Assembly (NCBI RefSeq): GCF_902499335.1
Contig: NZ_CABVQK010000017.1
Location: 124,001 to 188,000, forward strand
Origin: Burkholderia lata
Lineage (GTDB): Bacteria; Pseudomonadota; Gammaproteobacteria; Burkholderiales; Burkholderiaceae
Length of the DNA stretch: 64,000 bases
Direction of reading: 5' to 3'
Shown: positions 17,409 through 26,199 of the stretch, piece after piece
Position numbering within the stretch: position 1 is the stretch's first letter
Layout of the letters: the number at the start of each line of letters is the position of its first letter
Program-made: the position numbers and the translations under genes
Notes under the pieces: generated by a model
What the model was told of the DNA's origin: nothing
Seen by the model: only the letters and a program-made list of their open reading frames with translations
The model's database searches: none

Positions 17409-19892
17409 ATGCGCGTGTGGTGGATCGCGTTCGCGCTCGGCGTGGTCGTGCTGCAGCGGCAGGCGGCGCTGCCGGGTGCGCTCGCATGGACGATCGGTGC
17501 GGCCGTGTTCGCAGGCTGCGTCGTGCTGGGGGCGTGGCGTGTGCGTCGCCGGCGTACGCGTACGACCGTCGCATTCGGATGGATGCTGTGCACGCTCGCG
17601 GCCTGCGTCGTCGGGTTCGGCTACGCGGCCGCGCGGGCCGAATGGCGGCTGGGCGACAGCCTGCCCGTCGAGTGGGAAGGGCGCGACATCGTCGTCACCG
17701 GCGTGATTCGCGGGCTGCCCGTGGTCGACGAGAGCGGCGCACGGCTGCTGTTCGCGGTCGAGTCGAACGATGCGGGGCTGGCCCGTTTTCCGCCGTTGAT
17801 CCGGCTGTCGTGGCGCGCCTACGGCGCATCGGCGACACGCGATCCGCTTCCCGATCTGCGCGCCGCACAGCGCTGGCGGTTCGTCGTGCGCCTGAAGCGC
17901 CCGCATGCCGAGGCCAATCCCGGCGTGCGCGACAGCGAGGCGGCGTGGCTTGCCGCAGGCATTCGCGCGATCGGTTATGTCAGCGCGCCCCGGCGGGCGG
18001 TATTGCTCGATGTGCGCGCCACGGGATGGCGTGCGTCGATCGATCGGCTGCGCGACGCGCTGCGCTCGCGTATCGGCGAGACGCTGGGCGGCGACGCCGG
18101 CCATCGCGGCATCGTCGCCGCGCTCGCGATTGGCGACCAGTCGGGCATCGGCGGCGACGACTGGCGCGTGCTGCGCAGCACGGGCACGAGCCACCTGGTC
18201 GCGATCTCCGGCCTGCATGTCGGGCTCGTCGGCGCGATCGCGGGCGGGCTCGTGTCGATGGTCTGGCGCCGCCTGCGCTGGCGCGCGCGGGCCGCGACGC
18301 TCGTGTTGCCGGCACCGTACGCGGCCGCGCTCGCCGCGCTGGCGGCCGCGGCCGGCTATGCGGCGCTCGCCGGCTTCAACGTGCCGGCGCAGCGCGCGTG
18401 GTGGATGATCGCGGCCGGCGGCATCGCGTACCTGGCCGGGCGCAGCGTGCCGACTTCCGCGGTGCTGTGCGCGGCGCTTGGCGGCGTGCTGCTTGCCGAT
18501 CCGTGGGCGGTGCTGTCGGCCGGGTTCTGGCTGTCGTTCGGGGCGGTCGCCGTGATCCTGATGGCCGTGGCCGGCTGGCGCGCCGCGCGTGAGACCGATG
18601 CGGAAAGCGAGGAGGGCGACGGCACGGTCGGCTTGTCGAGCCGGTTGCGCGCGTGGGGCGCACGCGCCGGGCGGCGCATCGCCGAGGCCACGCGCGTGCA
18701 GTACGCAGTGACGATCGGTCTCGCGCCGCTGACGGCTGCATTGTTCGCGCAGATATCGCTGTCGGGCCCGCTCGGCAATGCGTTCGCGATTCCGTGGGTC
18801 AGCTCGGTCGTGACGCCGGTCGTGCTGGCCGGCATCGCGCTGCCCGCGCCGTTCGATGCGTATGCGTTCCGGCTTGCGCACGCGGCGCTCGAACCGATGA
18901 TGACGTTGCTCGGATACCTCGCCGACTGGCCGGCCGGCGTGTTCTGGCTGCGCATGCCCGACTGGCCGGTGCTGGTGCTGGCCTGCGTGGGCGTCGCATG
19001 GGCGCTGATGCCGCGCGGCTGGCCGTTGCGCTGGGCGGCGCCGCTCACGTGGCTGCCGCTCGTCGCGCCGGCAGCCGATGTGCCGCCGCCGGGCGGTTTC
19101 CGGCTGACCGTGCTCGACGTCGGTCAGGGTGCGTCGGTGCTGGTGGAAACCGCGCGGCGCACCTTGCTGTTCGATGCCGGGCCGGGTGCGGAGTCGACCC
19201 ACGCAGGCGCACGGATCGTCGCGCCGGCGTTGCGTGCTCGCGGCATCACGGTGATCGATTCGTTCGTGCTCAGTCACGCGGATGCCGATCACGCGGGCGG
19301 TGCACCGGCCGTTTATGCGGCCGCTGACGTACGCCAGTTGCTGGCCGGCATTGCGCCGAACAGCCGGCTGTGGCGCGATGCGGCCGCCGCTGGCGTCGCC
19401 GACCGGCTGCCGTGCGCGGCCGGGCAACGCTGGGCTTGGGATGGTGTCACGTTCACGATGCTGTGGCCGCAGGGTGGCCCGGGCACGGGCTCGTCGAACG
19501 GGCAGTCGTGCGTGCTGCGCATCGACGCGGGCGATACGTCCGCACTGCTGACGGGCGACGTCGAAGCGCGCGGCGAACGCCGGCTCGTGGACACCGCGCG
19601 CGACGCGCTGGCTGCGCAGATCCTGGTCGTTCCGCACCACGGAAGCCGCACGTCGTCGGTCGAGCCTTTCCTCGATTCGGTCGGGCCGCGCGTCGCGGTA
19701 TTTCCTGTAGGCTATCGCAATCGTTTCGGACATCCGCACCGGACGGTTCTCGCCCGTTACGAGGCGCGCGGGATTCCGCTGCCGCGCACCGATCGCGACG
19801 GCGCCGTGCGGTTCGACGTCGCGCCGGCCGACGGCGGGTTTGCCTTCGAGCGTCATCGCGACGTTCGGCGGCGGTACTGGATGGATCGGTGA
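17409..19892 (+). CDS. comEC: DNA internalisation competence protein ComEC/Rec2
   Basis: This 827-aa inner-membrane channel takes up single-stranded DNA. The N-terminal membrane segments come first, then an OB-fold-like domain around VTGVIRGLPVVD, and the competence domain with LVAISGLHVGLVGAI near residues 260-280. Many helices follow, then a C-terminal metallo-beta-lactamase domain with the metal motif HADADH starting at His623. The ATG at 17409 has GAGGAGGGG immediately before it. All parts of the family are present, so the protein is probably functional; no other competence gene is nearby. Confidence 0.92.
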   Translation: MRVWWIAFALGVVVLQRQAALPGALAWTIGAAVFAGCVVLGAWRVRRRRTRTTVAFGWMLCTLAACVVGFGYAAARAEWRLGDSLPVEWEGRDIVVTGVIRGLPVVDESGARLLFAVESNDAGLARFPPLIRLSWRAYGASATRDPLPDLRAAQRWRFVVRLKRPHAEANPGVRDSEAAWLAAGIRAIGYVSAPRRAVLLDVRATGWRASIDRLRDALRSRIGETLGGDAGHRGIVAALAIGDQSGIGGDDWRVLRSTGTSHLVAISGLHVGLVGAIAGGLVSMVWRRLRWRARAATLVLPAPYAAALAALAAAAGYAALAGFNVPAQRAWWMIAAGGIAYLAGRSVPTSAVLCAALGGVLLADPWAVLSAGFWLSFGAVAVILMAVAGWRAARETDAESEEGDGTVGLSSRLRAWGARAGRRIAEATRVQYAVTIGLAPLTAALFAQISLSGPLGNAFAIPWVSSVVTPVVLAGIALPAPFDAYAFRLAHAALEPMMTLLGYLADWPAGVFWLRMPDWPVLVLACVGVAWALMPRGWPLRWAAPLTWLPLVAPAADVPPPGGFRLTVLDVGQGASVLVETARRTLLFDAGPGAESTHAGARIVAPALRARGITVIDSFVLSHADADHAGGAPAVYAAADVRQLLAGIAPNSRLWRDAAAAGVADRLPCAAGQRWAWDGVTFTMLWPQGGPGTGSSNGQSCVLRIDAGDTSALLTGDVEARGERRLVDTARDALAAQILVVPHHGSRTSSVEPFLDSVGPRVAVFPVGYRNRFGHPHRTVLARYEARGIPLPRTDRDGAVRFDVAPADGGFAFERHRDVRRRYWMDR

Positions 19893-19993
19893 GCGCGGCG
19901 GGAGCCGGCGTATCGAGAAACAAGGCCCGGGACCCGCGCTCAATGCCGAAGCATGGGCCCGGCAGAACGCGAAGCATGAGACCGGAGCAGGGG

Positions 19994-20163
19994 CTGAAGC
20001 ACTGACTCCGGCCGATCGCCAAGCATGGGACGGGAGTCAGTGCTAAAGCGCTAACTCCGGTCGACCGCGCAGCATGGGACAGGAGTAAGCGCTAAAGCGC
20101 CAACTCCGGTCGACCGCGAAGCATGGGACAGGAGTAAGTGCTAAAGCACTAACTCCCGTCGAC
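19994..20163. repeat. tandem 49-bp hairpin-forming repeats
   Basis: There are three adjacent 49-bp units at 19994-20042, 20043-20091 and 20092-20140, plus a partial fourth at 20141-20163. Each unit runs ct(a/g)aagc...aactccggtcgacc...gcatgggac(a/g)ggagt. At each unit boundary GAC(A/G)GGAGT-AG(C/T)GCT faces its near-complement AAGC(A/G)CTAACTCC(C/G)GTC, so every junction can fold into a 15-18 bp hairpin. Degenerate copies of GAAGCATG continue upstream to about 19948. The block fills the gap between comEC and the hydrolase gene, ending just before that gene's ribosome site. Confidence 0.9.
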
Positions 20164-20180
20164 AAAGGAGACATCGGCGT

Positions 20181-21026
20181 TTGAAGGACATCCTCCACTT
20201 CTCGCATGCGAACGGCTTTCCGGCATCGACGTACCGCACGATCTTCGCCGAACTGGCCGACGACTACGAGCTGCGCTACATCGAACGGATCGGCCACGAC
20301 CGCCGCTACCCGGTGACGCGCGACTGGCCGCATCTCGTCGAGCAACTGCTCGACGACATCGGCAGCCACTACGAGCGTCCCGTCTGGCTGGTCGGCCATT
20401 CGCTCGGCGGCTACCTGTCGCTGATGGCCGCGCTGAAGAAGCCGCAATGGGTGCGCGGTGTCGTGATGATCGATTCGCCGATCATCGCGGGCTGGCGCGC
20501 CGGCGCACTGCGTGCGAGCCAGTGGGCAGGGCTCGATGAGCGGCTGTCGCCGGCCGCCGCGACGCGCAACCGGCGCACGCGCTGGGTGAGCCGCGACGAA
20601 GTCTGGCGGCACTTCCGCGAGAAACCGGCGTTCGCGCGCTGGGACGAACGGATGCTGGCCGACTACATCGACTACGGGATTCCGCAGGCCGGCGCCGACG
20701 GCGAGCGGGCGCTCGCATTCGACCGGCAGGTCGAATACCTGATCTACCGGACGCTGCCGCACACGCTCGGCCCGCGGCTCGCGCACGGCGCACCGGTGCC
20801 GCTCGGCTTTCTCGCCGGCACGCGTTCGCGCGAGGTGCGCCAGGTCGGGCTCGATGCGACGCGACGCGCAGCGCGCGGCCGCGTCGAGTGGCTGGAAGGC
20901 AGCCACCTGTTCCCGATGGAGCGGCCGCTCGAGACCGCCCGCGCATTGCAGCGGATGCTGAATTCGCTGAGGGCGGTGGAGGGCGATGCGTCGCAGGGCG
21001 GTACCCCGCTCGCGAGGCGCGCCTGA
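20181..21026 (+). CDS. alpha/beta hydrolase
   Basis: The 281-aa protein has the nucleophile elbow GHSLGG with Ser74 and a late His in EGSHLFP, with FSHANGFPAS near the start forming the oxyanion region. The fold is clear but the substrate is unknown. The start is TTG at 20181 with AAAGGAG 10 nt upstream; the 49-bp repeats lie directly before this ribosome site, so the message could carry a series of hairpins in its leader. pyrG follows 180 bp downstream with its own -10 element. Confidence 0.85.
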   Translation: MKDILHFSHANGFPASTYRTIFAELADDYELRYIERIGHDRRYPVTRDWPHLVEQLLDDIGSHYERPVWLVGHSLGGYLSLMAALKKPQWVRGVVMIDSPIIAGWRAGALRASQWAGLDERLSPAAATRNRRTRWVSRDEVWRHFREKPAFARWDERMLADYIDYGIPQAGADGERALAFDRQVEYLIYRTLPHTLGPRLAHGAPVPLGFLAGTRSREVRQVGLDATRRAARGRVEWLEGSHLFPMERPLETARALQRMLNSLRAVEGDASQGGTPLARRA

Positions 21027-21175
21027 CGCATGGTCTGGCGGCCGGGGCATACCTCCGGCGCGCTCGATCGCGGTGGTCGGCGGGCGGTTTCGTCCCGGCG
21101 CGCACGGCCGGTGCGGGTCGGCGCGAAAGGGCGCGATCATCGAGTCAATTGCTGAGAGAAGGGCGGGCTTTACGG

Positions 21176-21181
21176 TATAAT
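21176..21181 (+). promoter_or_regulatory. likely -10 element of the pyrG promoter
   Basis: A perfect TATAAT lies 25 bp before the pyrG ATG. No well-spaced -35 is visible (TTGCTG at 21149-21154 is 21 bp away), so the assignment is tentative. Confidence 0.45.
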
Positions 21182-21206
21182 CCGTTTTTCCCGCGAGCAT
21201 CCAGCG

Positions 21207-22859
21207 ATGACCAAATATGTTTTCGTCACCGGCGGCGTAGTTTCTTCCCTTGGCAAGGGTATTGCCGCCGCTTCCCTCGCCGCGATCCTCGAATCGCGCG
21301 GTCTGAAAGTCACCCTCCTCAAACTCGATCCCTACATCAACGTCGACCCCGGCACGATGAGCCCGTTCCAGCACGGCGAAGTGTTCGTGACGGAAGATGG
21401 AGCGGAGACTGACCTCGACCTCGGCCACTACGAGCGCTTCATCAGCACGAAGATGCGCAAGGCCAACAACTTCACGACCGGCCAGATCTACGAATCGGTG
21501 ATCCGCAAGGAACGCCGCGGCGACTATCTGGGCAAGACCGTGCAGGTCATCCCGCACATCACGAACGAAATCCAGGCGTTCATCGAGCGCGGGGCCGCGT
21601 CGGCCACCTGCGGTGAGCCGGATGTCGCGATCGTCGAGATCGGCGGCACGGTCGGCGATATCGAATCGCTGCCGTTCCTCGAAGCCGCGCGCCAGATGAG
21701 CCTGCGCCTCGGCCGCAACAGCGCGTGCTTCGTGCACCTGACGCTGGTGCCGTACGTCGCGACGGCCGGCGAGCTGAAGACGAAGCCGACCCAGCACAGC
21801 GTGCAGAAGCTGCGCGAGATCGGCATCCTGCCGCACGTGCTGCTGTGCCGTGCGGACCGCCGCATTCCGGACGACGAATCGAAGAAGATCTCGATGTTCT
21901 CGAACGTGCCGGAAGACGCCGTGATCTCGGTGTGGGACGCCGACAGCATCTACAAGATTCCGCAGATGCTGCACGACCAGGGCCTCGACCGCATCATCTG
22001 CGAGGAACTGAAGCTGTCGCCGAAGGACGCCGACCTGACCATGTGGTCGGAGCTCGTCGAGAAGCTCGAGAACCCGAAGCACGAAGTGACGATCGGCATG
22101 GTCGGCAAGTATGTCGACCTGACCGAGTCGTACAAGTCGCTGATCGAAGCGCTGCGCCACGCATCGCTGCACACGTCGACCAAGGTCAACATCGAATACA
22201 TCGACTCGGAAGAGATCGAGACGAACGGTGTCGACAGCCTGAAGCACCTCGACGCCGTGCTGGTGCCGGGTGGTTTCGGCCGTCGCGGCACGGAAGGCAA
22301 GATCGCGGCGATCCGCTATGCGCGTGAAGCCAAGGTGCCGTATCTCGGCATCTGCCTCGGCATGCAGCTCGCGGTGATCGAGTTCGCGCGCGACGTCGTC
22401 GGCCTGAAGCAGGCGAACAGCACGGAATTCGAGCCGGACACGCCGGAACGCGTGGTCGCGCTGATCACCGAGTGGTACGACCGCGACGGCAAGGTCGAGA
22501 CGCGCACCGAGGAATCCGATCTCGGCGGCACGATGCGCCTGGGTTCGCAGCGCTGCCCGATCAAGCCCGGCACGATGGCGGAAGAAATCTATGGCAAGGA
22601 CGTGAACGAGCGCCATCGCCACCGTTATGAAGTCAATAACCGCTTCGTGCCCCAGCTCGAAGCCGGCGGCCTTATCATCAGCGCCCGTACCCCGAGCGAG
22701 GATCTGCCGGAAATGATGGAATTGCCGCGTTCGATGCACCCGTGGTTCGTCGGCGTCCAGTTCCACCCGGAATTCACGTCCACGCCGCGTGACGGTCATC
22801 CCCTCTTCAAGTCGTTCGTCGAAGCTGCGCTTGCCAACAAGCAAGCGCGCGGAGTGTAA
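21207..22859 (+). CDS. pyrG: CTP synthase
   Basis: This 550-aa enzyme makes CTP from UTP, ATP and glutamine. The N-terminal synthetase domain begins MTKYVFVTGGVVSSLGKGI and contains DPYINVDPGTMSP. The C-terminal class I glutaminase domain has the nucleophile Cys383 in GICLGMQ and the His-Glu pair in VQFHPEF. Length and motifs are complete. It is followed 2 bp later by kdsA, so translation is probably coupled. The pyrG-kdsA-eno order is common in beta- and gammaproteobacteria. Confidence 0.98.
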   Translation: MTKYVFVTGGVVSSLGKGIAAASLAAILESRGLKVTLLKLDPYINVDPGTMSPFQHGEVFVTEDGAETDLDLGHYERFISTKMRKANNFTTGQIYESVIRKERRGDYLGKTVQVIPHITNEIQAFIERGAASATCGEPDVAIVEIGGTVGDIESLPFLEAARQMSLRLGRNSACFVHLTLVPYVATAGELKTKPTQHSVQKLREIGILPHVLLCRADRRIPDDESKKISMFSNVPEDAVISVWDADSIYKIPQMLHDQGLDRIICEELKLSPKDADLTMWSELVEKLENPKHEVTIGMVGKYVDLTESYKSLIEALRHASLHTSTKVNIEYIDSEEIETNGVDSLKHLDAVLVPGGFGRRGTEGKIAAIRYAREAKVPYLGICLGMQLAVIEFARDVVGLKQANSTEFEPDTPERVVALITEWYDRDGKVETRTEESDLGGTMRLGSQRCPIKPGTMAEEIYGKDVNERHRHRYEVNNRFVPQLEAGGLIISARTPSEDLPEMMELPRSMHPWFVGVQFHPEFTSTPRDGHPLFKSFVEAALANKQARGV

Positions 22860-22861
22860 GC

Positions 22862-23716
22862 ATGAAGCTGTGCGATTTCGAGGTCGGTCTCGACAAGCCT
22901 TTCTTCCTGATCGCGGGTACCTGCGTCGTCGAATCGGAGCAAATGACGATCGACACGGCGGGCCGCCTGAAGGAGATCTGCGCGAAGCTGAACGTTCCGT
23001 TCATCTACAAGTCGTCCTACGACAAGGCGAACCGCAGCTCGGGCAAGTCGTTTCGTGGCCTCGGAATGGACGAGGGCCTGCGGATCCTGTCCGAGGTGAA
23101 GCGCCAGCTCGGCCTGCCGGTGCTGACCGACGTGCATTCGATCGAGGAGATCGAGCAGGTCGCGTCGGTCGTCGACGTGCTGCAGACGCCCGCGTTTCTG
23201 TGCCGCCAGACCGATTTCATCCATGCGTGCGCGCGCTCGGGCAAGCCCGTCAACATCAAGAAGGGCCAGTTCCTCGCGCCGCACGACATGAAGAACGTGA
23301 TCGACAAGGCGCGCGAAGCGGCCCGTGAGGCGGGGCTGTCGGAAGACCGCTTCATGGCGTGCGAGCGCGGTGTCTCGTTCGGCTACAACAATCTCGTGTC
23401 GGACATGCGTTCGCTCGCGATCATGCGCGAGACGAGCGCCCCGGTCGTGTTCGACGCGACCCACTCGGTGCAGTTGCCGGGCGGGCAGGGCACGAGCTCG
23501 GGCGGCCAGCGCGAATTCGTGCCGGTGCTCGCGCGTGCAGCGGTCGCGACGGGCGTCGCGGGCCTGTTCATGGAAACGCACCCGAATCCGGCCGAGGCAA
23601 AGTCGGACGGCCCGAACGCGGTGCCGCTGAACCGGATGGGTGCGCTGCTGGAGACCCTCGTCACGCTCGACCAGGCGGTGAAGCGCAATCCGTTCCTGGA
23701 AAACGATTTCAATTAA
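22862..23716 (+). CDS. kdsA: KDO-8-phosphate synthase
   Basis: The 284-aa enzyme condenses phosphoenolpyruvate with arabinose-5-phosphate, the first committed step to the KDO sugar of lipopolysaccharide. Typical stretches are FLIAGTCVVES, YKSSYDKANRSS, LTDVHS, ERGVSFGYNNLVSDMR, DATHSVQLPGG and ETHPNP. It starts 2 bp after pyrG. It shares phosphoenolpyruvate with the neighbouring enolase, the enzyme that makes it. Confidence 0.98.
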   Translation: MKLCDFEVGLDKPFFLIAGTCVVESEQMTIDTAGRLKEICAKLNVPFIYKSSYDKANRSSGKSFRGLGMDEGLRILSEVKRQLGLPVLTDVHSIEEIEQVASVVDVLQTPAFLCRQTDFIHACARSGKPVNIKKGQFLAPHDMKNVIDKAREAAREAGLSEDRFMACERGVSFGYNNLVSDMRSLAIMRETSAPVVFDATHSVQLPGGQGTSSGGQREFVPVLARAAVATGVAGLFMETHPNPAEAKSDGPNAVPLNRMGALLETLVTLDQAVKRNPFLENDFN

Positions 23717-23822
23717 AGATCGAATGAACCTTGCGACGGCTTCGCGCGTCAGTAGCGAAAGCGGTTCAGGCGCGCGCGCCGTCGCAGTTTGAAGAATCCA
23801 TCGTCATTCTCAGAGGAAACCC

Positions 23823-25106
23823 ATGAGTGCAATCGTAGATATCATCGGCCGCGAGATTCTGGATTCGCGCGGCAACCCCACCGTCGAATGCGACGTGCTG
23901 CTCGAATCGGGCACGATGGGCCGCGCGGCGGTGCCGTCGGGCGCGTCCACCGGCTCGCGTGAAGCGATCGAACTGCGCGACGGCGAAGCCGGCCGCTACA
24001 ACGGCAAGGGCGTGCTGAAGGCAGTCGAGCACATCAACACCGAAATCTCCGAAGCCATCATGGGCCTCGACGCGTCGGAACAGGCGTTCCTCGACAAGAC
24101 GCTGCTCGAGCTGGACGGCACCGACAACAAGTCGCGTCTCGGCGCGAACGCGATGCTGGCCGTGTCGATGGCCGTCGCGAAGGCAGCCGCCGAAGAGGCC
24201 GGCCTGCCGCTGTACCGCTACTTCGGCGGTTCGGGCGCAATGCAACTGCCGGTGCCGATGATGAACATCGTCAACGGCGGCGCGCACGCGAACAACAGCC
24301 TCGACATCCAGGAATTCATGATCGTCCCGGTGAGCCAGCCGACGTTCCGTGAAGCCCTGCGTTGCGGCGCGGAAGTGTTCCACGCACTGAAGAAGATCCT
24401 GAGCGACCGCGGCATGAGCACGGCAGTCGGCGACGAAGGCGGCTTCGCGCCGAACTTCGGCAGCAACGACGAGTGCCTGTCGACGATCCTGCAGGCGATC
24501 GAGAAGGCTGGCTACCGTGCGGGCGAAGACGTGCTGCTCGCGCTCGACTGCGCGGCATCCGAGTTCTACCACGACGGCAAGTACCAGCTCGCGGGCGAAG
24601 GCCTGCAACTGTCGTCGGCCGAATTCACCGACTACCTCGCGACGCTCGCCGACAAGTTCCCGATCGTGTCGATCGAGGACGGCATGCACGAAAGCGACTG
24701 GGAAGGCTGGAAGCTGCTGACCGACCGCCTCGGCAAGAAGGTGCAGCTGGTCGGCGACGACCTGTTCGTCACGAACACGCGCATCCTGAAGGAAGGCATC
24801 GAGAAGGGCATCGCGAACTCGATCCTGATCAAGATCAACCAGATCGGTACGCTGACCGAAACGTTCGCGGCAATCGAAATGGCGAAGCGCGCAGGCTACA
24901 CGGCCGTGATCTCGCACCGCTCGGGCGAAACGGAAGATTCGACGATTGCGGACATCGCGGTCGGTCTGAACGCCGGTCAGATCAAGACGGGTTCGCTGTC
25001 GCGCAGCGACCGTATCTCGAAGTACAACCAGCTGCTGCGCATCGAGGAAGATCTCGGCGACATCGCAAGCTACCCGGGTAAATCGGCTTTCTATAACCTG
25101 CGCTAA
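23823..25106 (+). CDS. eno: enolase
   Basis: This 427-aa glycolytic enzyme converts 2-phosphoglycerate to phosphoenolpyruvate. It starts MSAIVDIIGREILDSRGNPT. It contains the active-site stretches GASTGSREA, the Lys in LIKINQIGTLTET and the signature SHRSGETEDSTIADIAV. AGAGGAAACCC precedes the ATG. It lies in the pyrG-kdsA-eno-ftsB order. Confidence 0.99.
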   Translation: MSAIVDIIGREILDSRGNPTVECDVLLESGTMGRAAVPSGASTGSREAIELRDGEAGRYNGKGVLKAVEHINTEISEAIMGLDASEQAFLDKTLLELDGTDNKSRLGANAMLAVSMAVAKAAAEEAGLPLYRYFGGSGAMQLPVPMMNIVNGGAHANNSLDIQEFMIVPVSQPTFREALRCGAEVFHALKKILSDRGMSTAVGDEGGFAPNFGSNDECLSTILQAIEKAGYRAGEDVLLALDCAASEFYHDGKYQLAGEGLQLSSAEFTDYLATLADKFPIVSIEDGMHESDWEGWKLLTDRLGKKVQLVGDDLFVTNTRILKEGIEKGIANSILIKINQIGTLTETFAAIEMAKRAGYTAVISHRSGETEDSTIADIAVGLNAGQIKTGSLSRSDRISKYNQLLRIEEDLGDIASYPGKSAFYNLR

Positions 25107-25187
25107 CGCGCTACTATCGGGTTCGTCATATCGACGCCGCTCTGTGCATGTGCGCGGAGCGGCGCTTCTTATATCTGCGGTTCTTAC

Positions 25188-25613
25188 ATGCGGCTTGTCA
25201 CTGTCGTCCTGATTGCCTTGCTGGCGCTCATTCAGTACCCCCTATGGTGGGGACACGGCGGCTGGCTGCGGGTGCATGAATTGCGTCAGCAGCTCGACGA
25301 CCAGCTCCAGAAGAATGCGGACGAGAAGCTGCGCAACGAGCGCACCGCGGGCGAAGTGCAGGATCTGCAGGGCGGCACCGCGGCCATCGAGGAGCGCGCG
25401 CGCTACGAGATGGGCATGGTGAAGGACGGCGAGGTATTCGTGCAGTTCGTGTCGCCGAATGCGCCGGCCGTGCCGCTGAACAACACGCCGTCGAATACGT
25501 CGACGCGCGGCGCCGTATCCGCGGCACCGGTGCGTGTCGTGCCGAATCCGCAGTCGATCGCGAAGCCGTCGCGGCATCATGGCGGCGACAAGGCCAAGGC
25601 CGCGCTTCACTGA
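25188..25613 (+). CDS. ftsB: cell division protein FtsB
   Basis: The 141-aa protein has one membrane helix at residues ~1-20 (MRLVTVVLIALLALIQYPLW) followed by a coiled coil at ~28-65, then EERARYEMGMVKDGEVFVQF, the conserved FtsB segment. The Pro/Ala-rich C-terminal tail of ~50 residues is longer than in E. coli FtsB (103 aa). It joins FtsL and FtsQ at the division site in the inner membrane. It is downstream of eno, as in many proteobacteria, and is followed by a terminator. Confidence 0.94.
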   Translation: MRLVTVVLIALLALIQYPLWWGHGGWLRVHELRQQLDDQLQKNADEKLRNERTAGEVQDLQGGTAAIEERARYEMGMVKDGEVFVQFVSPNAPAVPLNNTPSNTSTRGAVSAAPVRVVPNPQSIAKPSRHHGGDKAKAALH

Positions 25614-25635
25614 GCACGATTGCTCGAATCCATTG

Positions 25636-25664
25636 AAAAAGCGCGGGAAATGCCGCGCTTTTTT
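25636..25664. terminator. bidirectional terminator between ftsB and the lipoprotein gene
   Basis: AAAAA-GCGCGG(GAAATG)CCGCGC-TTTTTT: 6-bp GC stem extended by A/T pairs, with runs on both sides, between convergent genes. Confidence 0.9.
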
Positions 25665-25702
25665 ATTTCCTGCCGGTAATCAATCCGCTGAGCGAGGCGC
25701 GC

Positions 25703-26065
25703 TCACCACCACCATCCCGGGTAGCCGTAGCCGATACCCGTGCCCCAGCGATTGCCCCATCCGCCGTAATACCCGCCGTAGACGGTCACGGGCGGCGGCG
25801 AGTAATAGGCCCACGCGCGCGCGGCGGCCTCGGCGGCCATCGCGCTGTTCTGTTCGCGCAGCACTTGCTGGTCGATCTCGTCATAGCGCTTGCGTTCGGC
25901 GCTCGACAGCGTGCGCGGTTGGCCGCCCGATGCAGCGGGTTCGGGCAGGCGGCTCAGGATCGTGGAAGTCGGCGGCGGCATCGCGCAGCCGGCAAGGGCG
26001 AGCGTACCGGCTGCAACGCTCGTCAGGACGATGGTGCGAAACGGTCGATGAAGCGGGCGATTCAT
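25703..26065 (-). CDS. small lipoprotein with Tyr/Gly/Trp-rich C-terminus
   Basis: The 120-aa protein has a basic N-terminus and a hydrophobic stretch to the lipobox LAGC with Cys27, so it should be lipidated in the envelope. A middle region with TLSSAERKRYDEIDQQVLREQN looks helical. The last 30 residues are aromatic and glycine-rich (GGYYGGWGNRWGTGIGYGYPGWWW). AGGAG lies about 8 nt before the ATG. No family function is known to me. It is 134 bp downstream of hslO on the same strand. Confidence 0.78.
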   Translation of the reverse strand: MNRPLHRPFRTIVLTSVAAGTLALAGCAMPPPTSTILSRLPEPAASGGQPRTLSSAERKRYDEIDQQVLREQNSAMAAEAAARAWAYYSPPPVTVYGGYYGGWGNRWGTGIGYGYPGWWW

Positions 26066-26199
26066 GTGTTTCTCCTGCAGCGCGCCGACGACGGGAAGCG
26101 GCTTGCGCCGAAGTGCGTGACTTCGGCGCAGGAGCCGTGCGTGCGACGCTCGTGCGTCATTATGCGCCCGTGCCCGGATGGCGGGCATCGGGCCACCGC

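Noticed and set aside
19994..20163. Repeats as a CRISPR array
   Set aside because: The units are directly adjacent without spacers, and there are no cas genes.
20043..22844. Very long minus-strand open frame over pyrG
   Set aside because: It is the antisense shadow of pyrG in high-GC sequence; the + strand encodes a perfect CTP synthase and the antisense protein has no domain.
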